Program-made: the position numbers and the translations under genes | Shown here: piece by piece, positions 1 through 10,761 of the stretch | How positions within the stretch are numbered: the stretch's first letter is position 1 | How the letters are laid out: each line of letters begins with the position of its first letter | NCBI GenBank assembly: GCA_036429605.1 | Contig: JAVFKD010000016.1 | Span: 3,100,001 to 3,164,000 of the forward strand | Direction: 5' to 3' | Origin: Cladobotryum mycophilum | Taxonomy: Eukaryota; Ascomycota; Sordariomycetes; Hypocreales; Hypocreaceae | Length of the DNA: 64,000 bases | Notes under the pieces: model-generated | What the model saw: only the letters and a program-made list of their open reading frames with translations | Databases searched by the model: none | What the model was told of the DNA's origin: nothing

Positions 1-1
1 G

Positions 2-154
2 CGCAAGGCTGTTCTGGACCAGGTACTGCCAAAGCATTGCACTCCAAAAGAAGGGTTCCGCATCATCACGACCCGAGAGTGGGCGAGAGAGGATCTGTTA
101 GAGCATGTTACACAATGTTATGGCATACGGAAGATGGTAGAAGATGAGGAGTAG
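2..154 (+). CDS. 3' end of an unknown protein (partial at left edge)
   Basis: An open frame enters from the left edge and runs 50 codons to a TAG at 152-154. The peptide has normal protein-like composition with charged helices (for example REWAREDLLEHV and IRKMVEDEE at the end) and no low complexity. I do not recognise the family. The start and most of the gene lie outside the window, and it sits beside clearly decayed sequence, so it may be a relic rather than a working gene. It could also be a chance frame, since 50 codons is short. Confidence 0.3.
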   Translation, partial: RKAVLDQVLPKHCTPKEGFRIITTREWAREDLLEHVTQCYGIRKMVEDEE

Positions 155-1462
155 ATGATAGGGGTGAATATTTATACTTGGAATGCGTTTGATGTGCATA
201 GGCGGTTGAAGCATAGTTTGTGGAACAGGTTTGAGTGTGGGAGGATCATCATAGAATTATTTTGTTGATGTGCCTCCACCGATCATCGAGGTAGAACATT
301 GGGACGGTCAAAATGCAAACTTTGATCCACTTTATTAACAATATAACCTTTTCGTTGCCATTATCCCTCAGTCTAACTCGTTTTATAAGATATGTTATCG
401 TGTTCAGAGATTGTCAGATTTCAATCTTGGATCATTTTCCGATTCTTCCCTTGATAACCGGTGCACCACCTGGTTTTGAAGGAGTCCAATCGCCCAATAC
501 GAGTCTCTCAAACTTTGTAATTTCCAAGATATCTTCGTTCTTCCCCCAAGCTTGCTTCAAATTGGGTTCTTTGAGGAAGATCTGCTTGATAGGAATCGGC
601 TCGGGAGGGCTGTCCAACCTCTACAAACAAAGCAAATGTTGTATTTTGCGTACTTGCTGCTCTTGAAGAACCTGGGCTTCATTTAGGGACTGAAACTTGA
701 CAGCGCCCGAATCTAGTCGGACTATGTTTCTACAACAAACATCTTATGAAAGATGATGTTCAGTGAATGGTACGGGCATCAACACGCCGAGTGAATCACT
801 TCCCAAATCTAAAGACCCGTTGATTTACTCAAACCAGAGCATTCGTTTCCCAGATAGCTCGAGTGAATAAATTCTTCTCTGTTTTGAAGGAGAAATGGAC
901 ATGAACGTAAGGGCTGAGTGCGCAGCCCAGGACTAAAACTCATCCCTCATTATTGTTGGACCAGGATAAAGTCTCAATCAAGACATGATTCTTCGCGGCG
1001 CTTTATCATGGTGTCTGATCAAGTTCGTGCAGCCTGTAGCATTTTTGATGTCCCTCTTCCTGACATCGTCCGGGATCTCCGAGTAGTAGACATAAAAGTT
1101 CTCGTATTTTTCCTTTAAAGGCCTCGCAGTTCGCCTTGCATCAGTAGAGGATCGCTCGGGCATCGTCGACCATGGCCAGGTTAATATCTCAAGACCCTTT
1201 CGATCTGTCCCTGCATCCTAAAATGACATGGAGGAAATGGTGCTCTTATTGCTTGTGTGTGTATCCTCCAAGTCGCTTTACCCTCCACTAAATTCACCCC
1301 CTGGAAATACCTCCAGGGCTCCGGACTATCCCCTCCCGTTCAGCTTGACAACTCTGTATCTCAGATTGTGCCTGTTCATGCTTTCTCAGAGCACCTCGCA
1401 GCCGCAGGTTGTTCCGGTCGTCAGGAAGGGGCCGTCCATCTTGCTGGGCGGCAGTGTTGCCG
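155..1462. other. Gene-poor interval, left flank
   Basis: No frame in this stretch has a convincing protein. Short open frames occur on both strands, but none shows a recognisable motif. The part next to 1463 (about 1294-1462, minus strand) is probably the frame-shifted continuation of the helicase fragment, because a G/C-rich coding-like composition continues while the reading frame is lost. Confidence 0.4.
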
Positions 1463-1835
1463 TCATCCATAGTCTCTTGGGGCGAGGCCGTCCGTCTGCG
1501 AGCCAATAGTCCTGAGGGCAGGTCTAAAGTCGTTTGTCCCGTCTAGCACCATGTGCGCTTCGTCTACCATCACCAGGTCGACGGCCTTGGTTGCCCGGAG
1601 CTCGTTTGTGTATCGCTTCCACTCGTCTTGGCCCAGGGACTCTGGCTGCACGAGAACGACTAGGGCGGACGAGTGGTCCGTGTGCTCTTTCGACCACTTT
1701 TTTACGGAAAGCATCCCGTATCCACGGAGCCGGGCCTCGATGTCGTCGGAGAGCGCCCGTAGAGGCACCACCAACACTCCGAGACGCTCTTCCTAGTCGC
1801 GTAGAGGCTGAGGCGTATTGAAAAAAGTAGGTCAC
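1463..1835 (-). pseudogene. RecQ-like DEAD/DEAH helicase fragment
   Basis: On the minus strand an open frame of about 100 codons contains VVPLRALSDDIEARLRGYGM (helicase motif Ia region), LVQPESL (motif Ib-like region) and VMVDEAHMVLD (Walker B / DEAH box, motif II), in the order and spacing of RecQ-type superfamily 2 helicases. There is no ATG at the beginning of this frame (it opens with GTG), no Walker A GKS upstream, and the frame is lost after the DEAH box. It is therefore a broken fragment of a much larger protein. Such RecQ-like copies are common in fungal subtelomeres and transposon-rich regions, which fits the decayed surroundings. It is unlikely to be functional. Confidence 0.7.
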
Positions 1836-3479
1836 GACTCTTGCCCGAGATGCTGTTTGGATGTAAATTCCAACTCCGAGACTTATTTATATAATCATCG
1901 ACGTACTACATAGATATATTGTATCAATGAATATTTTCCTTCTGTATCACAGTCTTGGTTAATGCTGAACCAGTGAGTCGATACGGCTTACGTACCATTT
2001 GATGAAGCAGAAAATAAATTGAAAGTGGTGTAGTATTTCTGGCGATTCTGGTCGAGGAAAGCATTCTAATGTTTGCTCCTAAAAAACGAATGAAAGATAT
2101 CGATGAGAAGACGAACAATCAATTAATGTCAATCAGAAACTGTTGACAAAAGAAGAATAAGGCATAAAAAGTCATCGTGGGTGATGAAAGAGCCTGGTCG
2201 ACCCCTCCGTAGTTTCCCCCAGCTTAGTACCTGCCCCAGTCGCTTGTTTTATGCCCACACCTTCCATGACTACATCAAATATCTATGATCAAGACGTATG
2301 ACGTAATTATGTAGAGGAGTCATTCTTTCATCTTTTGACCTACTGTTCGGAGATGCCGTTGCTTGGGTGTTCTGAGAAGGGCTTGATCATCTTTGAGACG
2401 TCGTTCTAATTGTCAAGATCCCGCGTCCGGGGTCAAAAAGGGCTGCCATATTAAGCAACCAGAGCAAACCCGTACAGCATCTCAAGGTAACCCTCCACCT
2501 AGCTTTACGATTGACCATATTATTTGAGTAAACTTTCCTCTTCACACATGTAGGTATCTTCTGTGGCTGGCCGTCTTTGCACGCTTTCTACTATTGTCGG
2601 TTCGGATCGCTTTGCTTTAGGAGAGATGGCTGTGCGCTTCGAAGCTCCAACCTCAGCGTCGTCTGTGTACAGCTTGAACTCTACGGCTATTGGTAGAACT
2701 AGCTTGGCTTTCTCCTTGATGGGGTATCTTGATTGCATATGGTCCAGGTTACATATAATCAGCAGCTTACGTTCGATAAGCCATCGGATGGCGCGCTGCC
2801 CTACCCAGTATGCCAACGTAGCTTGACCAGTGGGTATACGCCTTATAGCCCAAGCGATATGCATTTATGTGGGACGAGCCGGAGGAGCATGAACAAGGCA
2901 TATCCTTGAGTGAGGTAAAACTGACGTACGGCGATGATTGATGCATAGTGAGCTTTTCAGATGTACCATTTTCTTGTGCGTGGAAAGGCTTAAAGCTGAA
3001 TAAGATAACATTGCAAGTCATAGACGGAACGCTCACGGATTCTAAAACAAAGTCTAGCATTGGTAGTCATAAAGGGACAGCAACGACAATGTTGATGAGA
3101 ATAACGCTCCGTGTCTCTGCTATCAACCTCGTCGCCTCACAGTAATTCCTTCACTTCTCAAAGGAGCATATATGCGCATGGTCTTACAGTGATAGAGTGA
3201 TTGCCACCCCAAAAGCCCCCTTTTCTGCTTTAGTTCACCATGCTTCCCATACCCCTCACAGACCACAACTTTCTCTTCTTTTCGGAATCTTGTACGATTT
3301 TACATGTCGAATACGTCAGCTCTGATGATGGAATCTTTCTATTATATGGCTTGAGCACCGTATGTGGGATAGTTCAAGGAGATACGGCAAAGAACAAACG
3401 AATCTGAGCCTGTGTTTTTCAAGGTCAGCTGGGGTGCAGTAAGAATTTCTACAAGACTCAGAAACAGGAAAACATCAAT
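1836..3479. other. Gene-poor decayed interval
   Basis: Nothing here can be named. On the minus strand, frames at 2520-2864 and 2767-3060 are open for about 100 codons each and overlap in two registers, which might be a frame-shifted relic of one gene, but no motif is recognisable. The rest is moderately AT-rich with frequent stops in all frames. Confidence 0.35.
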
Positions 3480-4159
3480 TTCCTAGGCTATGGGAGCTAT
3501 GACTCTATTATACGATAGGATCCCTACATACTTTCTCTCCATCCATTCCAGACTGTCACCGATGCTCATCTTCCTGACCCTTCCATCTTGAATCAGCTGC
3601 GTTCTCAACTCCCTAATATCTAACTGCGCCTTCTTCTTATCGCAGTTATACATGTTCAAGATCAATCAGCGTTACATGCCTCCTCAACCGTTATAGCATA
3701 GTTTTATACTACTCGGTATCACCATGAGCCAAGTCCACATCATGAAGCTTCCGCAGAACCACCACGCATTCAGTCAGGTCCTCAAGCGACGCAAAAGCAC
3801 CCTCAATAATTTTTACCAAAGAAACCTATAGCCAAAACCTGTTCAGTAAGGTGAGTAAAACCAGCAGATGCGATTGATGACTCGTTTGGACGCTGTTTCT
3901 TGGAAAGGAAGCGGTAGGTGAGAGTGTTATCGTCGAGATGGGGGACTTGGGAATTGAAAGGGGCATACTTGACCATGGCAGCACAATCCTTGAGATTAAT
4001 GCGATGGATGCGAGTGTTATGTTAAAGTGATCGTTTTGAAGCACGTATGTCAATTGATCGGAGATGCCAAATTACGTCGACGTTACACATAAGTTCGTTG
4101 CAGATGACTGTCTCAACTCCACCATCTGGCCTCTTGCACATTGTCATCCGTATCACCAT
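3480..4159 (-). pseudogene. Decayed fungal kinase-like (phosphotransferase-fold) gene
   Basis: Reading the minus strand from 4159 gives a mostly collinear protein interrupted by stops and frameshifts. In order: RINLKDCAAMVKYAPFNSQV, then TYRFLSKK and a GFFGKNY stretch (nucleotide-binding lobe), then after a frame change LRKLHDVDLAHGD (catalytic-loop HGD) and VTLIDLEHV (the metal-binding D-F/L-E position that replaces DFG). This order matches small fungal protein-kinase-like/aminoglycoside-phosphotransferase-like proteins with HGDxxRxN and LIDFEH motifs. In-frame TAG and TAA codons fall at positions where TGG and CAA/CAG would be natural, as expected from C-to-T or G-to-A change. The catalytic Asn after HGD is also not evident. 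A 3' acceptor-like CAG lies just upstream of the first ATG, so an earlier exon may have existed. It is not functional as it stands. Confidence 0.6.
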
Positions 4160-7100
4160 CTGTAACAGCAGGCAGTCTGGATTAGAAGTCAAGGCTGTCA
4201 CAGTACATCGTCAAAGAGAAGATACGGCCTGGTAGTGACATAGTAAGCTCTCTTCTCCTGAAATACAGTATTTTGCATCGATCTGAATCCAAAATACCAA
4301 AATAGGGCTTAGGGACGATATAGAATAATGAGAACGAAGGGGAGACTGTGTTAAGAAGGTAGGTAGAAATTATTCCGAGAGCGTTGACGGTGTTTGGTAC
4401 TCAGTCGCGACCAGAAGGTAATTATGTTTGCTGGATGACGAGGCCTCATATTTTAAAGCGCGTGGTTGCACTAATGCAGACAAAGTAGGCGGAAGAATAC
4501 GGAATCATACGAATAGAAGTGTTGATCAAGAAGTATATGAAGTGCGTCGATTGGCGTCGCTCAAAGATGAGGTGTTGGCAGTGGCGCCTCCTACAAACGT
4601 GCTGTTCAATGTTTCATGCCATGCAAGAACTAGACTTTCTGGTTGAGATCACAAAAGTAAATTGAATATATGTAATACATCAAAAATAATATCCGGACTG
4701 AAGTCAAGATCTTTTTGGAGATGCTATACGTGAAGCAGGCTCATTCTCAAACTCAACCGTCACCAGACACCCTCCAGTGGTTCAGTAGTTAGATATGACC
4801 AATACAGCAAGGCCAGTCCATTGCTGACAGTAGAATAAAAGGTAACAGTGAGTATGGTGAGTGTAGTTTCTTACAATAGTCTAAAGAGTGAAGGGTTCAA
4901 GAAGCTGTGCGTCAAGAAACATAAAGGGCTTCTCCATGTATGGGCGGCTTGTTAGTCAATCTGATCCCACTCATCCAAGCAACTGACCCGACAAATAATG
5001 GCTAATTTTCCCACAAAAAGGGAGTAAACAAGGTAGATGATCTCAGTGGGATGTATTCAAATCAGCCTCCACTCATCTCGCGCCTCGAGCTTACGCCGAT
5101 CCCTCGACCTCGCGGAGCTCGTTGCTCAGCACAAGTGGGAGCTCGACTTCACCCCAGCTAGGGTCGTGATGCGCATGCATCTTTAGTACATATCAGTTAG
5201 CCAGCCACCGTCTTTCATAACCATTATCTTTACATCTGAGGCTATGGAATATGATGAAATATGACCTAATTTATCCACTTGCAGCCTTGGTGTCTTCACA
5301 CAAACAAGATATCTCCATCCATTACTTTATTCGTGTGTATGTGATGATAGTCTTGGGCTAAATTGGCATTCATCATGACAGGACGGGGGGTTCATATTTG
5401 GTAGAAACATCATCAAAGTCCATATATGGCGCATGATGTGAATCCCTATAACACGCCTATCACACTTCTCTTGCCGTACAAGATCCCCCATAGGCTCAGG
5501 TTTGATCACTTCCCACTTGTTATGCAGTTAGCTAGCCACCAATTGGAGATGCCTCTGAGCAGGGCTAACGAAATGAAAACTCACAGGTCCACGCTACAGA
5601 GGCTCTTTAGACCTGTTCATGTAAAAGAAAATTGCCTTTTCTGGTAAGTTGCCTGCTTGGCAAGGGGGTATCTAATGCAGCTAATGTCGTGTCTGTATGG
5701 TTTCAACATCCGGCTAATCATTGGACGATGGCGTGTCTACGGAGTACAACTCCGCATGAAGATGGCAAGTGTCGATACATCTCTTCAAGTTCCCTTTTGT
5801 GGGAACCGGAACATCGGTATCTGGTCAAGGTCATGTTTGGGGGCAAATAGTTGAGATATAGATGTGACTTTTACGCCAGATTGCTGGGAAACATTTCTTC
5901 GAGACAAATAGATCAAAGAATGAGCGATAAGTAGTGCTATCAAAAGTACGATCGTCATGAAAAGAGAATGCTGTGAGGATCGAAAGACCTCCCAATTATG
6001 GATGCTGCTCCGGCGCTCCACTATCTCGGGGTTGGGCCCCGGTGCTGAAATAGCCTGGACGGGACGAACCGCAGTCACACAACATCCATGCACATCATAC
6101 GGCGGCAGCTGAGCAGGATCAAGGAGGGTTGCACATGCACACCCACAACGTGAGGCCTTTGATAGGGGTCAAAATATCTCTCTGGCAGTATCAGCCTAAT
6201 GAGCCAGATCATAGGTAAATGAATGAGGGCCAAGTTGTCCCATTTAGCATAGAAAGTGACGTAGGCCTACCTATCGAGTAATTACGCTTCATACATCGCA
6301 AGAATTGCGACTTGACCAATGCTGGATATAAAAGAAATTAGAAGTATAACAAAAGAGATATCAAGGCCTCGCATACTACTTCTTTCCGGAAAGAACCCAT
6401 AAGCAATTATTTCTACAAATCTTCCAGTTCTACGAGTCTATGCTCTTCATCGTCAGTTGTAATGATGAACGTTCTGCGTGTATTATACCTAGTACTGGCA
6501 TTTATCCTCGAGCTCAAGATAAGTAGGCGGCCGGTTCTAATGACAACTCCGACAATGTTTCTTGCCTATAGTATTAGCGTCATCATCGTTAAGAAAAGCC
6601 ATAGTACAACTCGCAGGAGATGGTGAAACGGTGTAGTATCCGAGAGACTTTACAGACGTCGCATGAAGGTTTTCTGCGCGTATGGGGTCGAGATCCATGG
6701 ATCATAGCACCAATCATGGATCATAGCACCAGTCATGGTACGCTGCGCTTGTGTATGTCGATGGGATGTTGTATACCTGACTATCTTTAGTAGTCTTGTT
6801 CGAGATGCAATTGGAAAAGTAGAATCATCAGATCCGTGTTCTCTCCCCCTTGTCCAAGTTTCTATTAGTATCCTTCTGTTAGAACGAGCAATAAAGCACA
6901 ATTATACCACAATGCGCCCGAGACTTGGTATTGCAAAAGGGCCCACTTCTCACCTGCATTCACTGCGCTGACTCTTGTGTCGTCATGTAAGAGGCTGGTT
7001 AGAAAGGTATCCCGCCTGTTCCAATGGTCTCGTGATGTTGGACTGCATAGTCCGTAGCATTAGATCTGAGATTCCCGATTTACAAGCCACTGTCCCATTG

Positions 7101-8484
7101 CTGGAATAGCCGGTCGGCAGGGCCCCATTGCCGTGATCATCGAGGCCGCTGTTAGTAAATCCGTTCACAATTAGGATCAGCCCAGCGTTTTTACTCCGTT
7201 AATAATCTCCATATCCCAAGTCGATAAAGTATTTGAACCATGGAGTAAAAGACGGAATACCGGCCTCATAGCCGTGGGGAAGTTGGCATACTCGACAATC
7301 CCCAACGCCTGGTTCTAGTGAATGAAAGCCTTATCCCTTCCATTGCGAATGTGAGATCCTTCCGACACCAACTGACACACGTGCAGAAATTATAGCACCT
7401 AGCAGCATATTTGGCTCCACGATGACTTCGTAATGCAGACTCTATCAAACAAGAAGGGTCTATGCAAGGCGCTGAACGAGATTATCTGAGTAGGTAGCCA
7501 TTGTAGATAATTACTCGGAGTGCCAAAACGGCACATTTCAACGCTCTTGTAGGGTATCCGACCATCGGAATTTTGCAATGATTTAATAACTATAAGCCGT
7601 ATATGGGTAGTTCTCGCATTCGCTGACGATCCTAGATTAAGAGTTTACTCCCAGGGTAGCTCCTTTGACCTCGGCAACAAGTATGTGTTCAAGCTTACTG
7701 CGTATTAGACTTGGATGTGTGGCCAGTCAATCCATGAGAACGAGTGTTCGATTTGCTATCGCAGACATTGTCGAGTAAAGCAAGGTAGATAAGGAAGAGA
7801 TGGCACCGCCATCGTATCCGGAAACAAAATTGCATTGGTCACTCTACTCATCCCATCGCTGCATGAGCTTACCTAGGGAGCCTGAATTCCCTGCCCGGGT
7901 ATCCGCATCATGTAGCTATGAATAGGATATTGAGAGATCATTGTGGATTATCTGCCGTATAAATGGAGCAACGATTGACTGATCACTAGTTTTGGCAGTA
8001 AATTATCTTTTTCCCCCTTGATGACCGATAAGCAGCGTATATAGAAGCATTTACATAGACGATCAAGAATACGAAATGAGTCTAATGAGTGCTCATACCG
8101 GCATAGTATGAGATCCCGAGTTTATCGACAGGGGTTGTTATCCGTATTCGTCACTCGTCGCAGATTGCGAGCTATTCATAGATGGAACTCTCTGATCGCC
8201 CAAAGATTTTGACAAGTCAGTTTATGGAGCCATTTCCTTTTTAAAAAAATGCGGGAGTTGGTGGTGTCTAAATCGTGTTGATTGAGGAGCGTGTTCGTAT
8301 TCGGGCCATATGTCTCGCATCCTCAGCTACCATTCGACAGAGACGCATTTGAGGCTCAATTGATAAGCAACTCTGTATATAAGTTGCTCCGAATGTCGTA
8401 AAGGAAATTCGATACCACTGCATATCCAGCAATTCAGTTCCCAGCATCTCCTGCGCGCACACGTTCTCTTCGCTAATTACCACG
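4160..8484. other. 4.3 kb gene-poor interval
   Basis: No gene is supported. Short frames occur on both strands; the longest is a 102-codon minus-strand frame at 5785-6093 with one hydrophobic segment (MTIVLLIALLIAHSLIYL) that could be membrane-spanning, but no family is recognisable and chance is likely. A small tandem duplication lies at 6696-6733. The final ~150 bp are the probable promoter and leader of the sterol methyltransferase gene. Confidence 0.4.
6696..6733. repeat. Two-copy 19-bp tandem repeat
   Basis: The unit CATGGATCATAGCACCAAT is directly followed by a second copy that differs at one base (CAGT for CAAT at its end), and a third partial CATGG follows. It lies in gene-free sequence, so it is probably a replication-slippage duplication. 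Confidence 0.7.
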
Positions 8485-9761
8485 ATGAGCACCCAGACAC
8501 TCTTACCAGCCGAGCAGGCGAGAAACTCTGCCTTTGACAAGGCTCTCCATGGCGACTCCAACAAGAAGGTCGGATTTGGCGCCATGCTAAACAAGGACGA
8601 TTCTGCGCACGCTGCTGCGGTGGACGAATATTTTCAGCACTGGGATAATAAGGCGGCGGAGGATGAGACGGAGGCGACCAGAAAGGCGCGGACAGATGAA
8701 TATGCCGTCATATCAAGACAGTAAGTCTACCATATGGCAAACAGCATTCTGACTTGTGGAGTGGTTTGCCTAACAAATCATTTTGATAGGTTTTATAACC
8801 TAGCGACAGACTTATACGAGTACGCCTGGGGAGAATCCTTTCACTTCTGCCGATTTGCGTACGGCGAGAATTTCTATCGGGCCATTGCACGCCATGAACA
8901 CTTTCTCGCGAGCCAGATCGGTATAAAGAAAGGGATGAAGGTGCTTGATGTGGGCTGCGGAGTGGGCGGTCCGGCGCGCGAGATGGTCAAGTTTACGGGC
9001 TGCCATGTCACCGGGTTGAACATTAACGAATACCAAGTCCAACGCGCGAAGAACTATTCAGCGAGGGAAAAGCTATCGGAAAAACTTGACTTTGTTCAAG
9101 GCGATTTTATGGTACGTGCTTGTTCTCTCGCGACATGATGCTTTATACACCAATGGCTGACCATGTGCTTGGCATGGGGTAGAAAATGCCATTTCCCGAC
9201 AACACATTTGATGCCGTCTATGCCATCGAGGCAACAGTTCACGCACCTTCACTACAAGGCGTGTACAGCGAGGTCTTGCGCGTCCTCAAGCCGGGAGGCG
9301 TGTTTGGCGTCTACGAGTGGCTCATGACGGAGGAATACGACAACGATGACATGGAGCACCGCAAGATCCGCCTCGACATTGAGCAAGGCGATGGCATCGC
9401 GCAAATGGTCAAGATCTCAGACGGTCTCGCGGCATTCAAAGACGCTGGATTCGAAGTCCAAGTGACCGAAGACCTGGCTGCGGATGACGACGGACCCGCG
9501 CCTTGGTACTGGCCGCTGGACAGCGATTTGCGGTACGCCCAGACGTTCTGGGACTATTTCACCGTCTTGCGCATGAACAAGACAGGTCGGGATATCGCTC
9601 ATGCGTTCTTTGGTGTGTTGGAGAAGATGGGGATTATTCCTACGGGGACGAAGAAGACGGCGGAGAGTCTGGGTAAAGCCGCAGAGGCGCTGGTCGCGGG
9701 AGGGAAGAAGAAGTTGTTTACGCCCATGTACCTCATGGTAGGAAGAAAGCCGATATTGTGA
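8485..9761 (+). CDS. erg6: Sterol 24-C-methyltransferase (ERG6 type)
   Basis: Three exons: 8485-8720, 8790-9111 and 9183-9761, giving 378 residues, the usual length. The enzyme uses S-adenosylmethionine to methylate C24 of the sterol side chain, a late step of ergosterol synthesis at the ER or lipid droplets. Visible motifs: the sterol-binding YEYAWGESFHF (about 88-98), SAM-binding motif I VLDVGCGVGG (130-139), YAIEATVHAP (199-208), LKPGG (221-225), and the C-terminal LVAGGKKKLFTPMYL. Introns of 69 and 71 bp have consensus GTAAGT/GTACGT donors, and the first has a CTAAC-like branch site. The ATG follows an ACG-rich leader, and no earlier in-frame start is better. It directly borders the decayed left flank. 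Some positions (GLNINEYQ where fungal ERG6 often has GLNNNDYQ) suggest it could be a second ERG6-like copy rather than the main one; the family is certain, the paralogue is not. Confidence 0.93.
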
Positions 9762-10761
9762 AGGGGGGAAGGGGATTTACTGATTCTAAATGGTTGTTGT
9801 TCGAGGCGCGTTATATATTAATTATACTGTAGGTTAGCAACCAACATGGAATACCACTTGATGGGGGGCCTCGGGTTATGACCAGGATGACAATAATTGA
9901 TAAGAAGATTTCATGCATGGCACTCTCCTCGGAGATTTCGCTTTTACCCGCAAAATGGAATGCGAATTAATTACTCAGGATATTGATGAATAAAACGAGC
10001 ATTTGCATGTATGTAGAATCAACAATGGGAGCATTCATGGATCTTACCCCAGGGATCTTTTGCATACCTTACGTATGCGCCGGTCAACCAAAACGGCAAA
10101 GCCAACCGGTCCCGTCGCCTGCCTGCTCGCCGTACGTAGTAGCGTGTCCGTTGTTGTTATGCTTATTGTTAAGTAAAAAGAGTCCTAAATGAAATAAAAA
10201 ATAAAATAAAAAGGGCCTCGACTCCAAGTTTCCCATGCCAAGCAAATAGAGCAAACACGTGCAGACCAACGCAAGCCAATTAGAGCACCCTGTCAAAGGA
10301 AACACAATCCCTAAGAGCTGACTCCCGTTCTTTTTTCTGTTGCGGCTGATCAAAGGCCCGTTCATTTCGTGGTACCTGCAAAATGTGGAAAGGTCTCCCC
10401 GAAGGGCAGCGTCCCTCAACCAATTCATTTGTTCCTTGTTCGGACGAGACCGGTTTGATAAAATGGAGAAGGCCAAGACTTTTTTAACTTGTCAACCATG
10501 AATATAGTGTCGGAGACAAAAGAGAATGGCGTTGACTTGGGGGGGGGGGTGATGGAATAGCTTCGTCTAGGGTCTAGGCCAAATGGAGGAGGCAGTAAGA
10601 CGATGGGACGAGCGACGATGGCTCCCTAGTCTTGATGCTGGGTTCGACTGGAGAGTACAAATACTCTTCAAGGCCAATGCCCGTCTCGGAGTTGTGAGAG
10701 TTTGTCGAAGTTGTGTCGGACACAGGGGACGACTCAACCACAAACCCAACAACCTGGAACA
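9762..10761. other. Intergenic: ERG6 tail and nuclease promoter
   Basis: About 1 kb with no gene. It contains an 11-base G run at 10539-10549 and a T/A-rich stretch around 10180-10215. The last 100-200 bp are presumably the promoter and leader of the downstream secreted protein. Confidence 0.5.
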
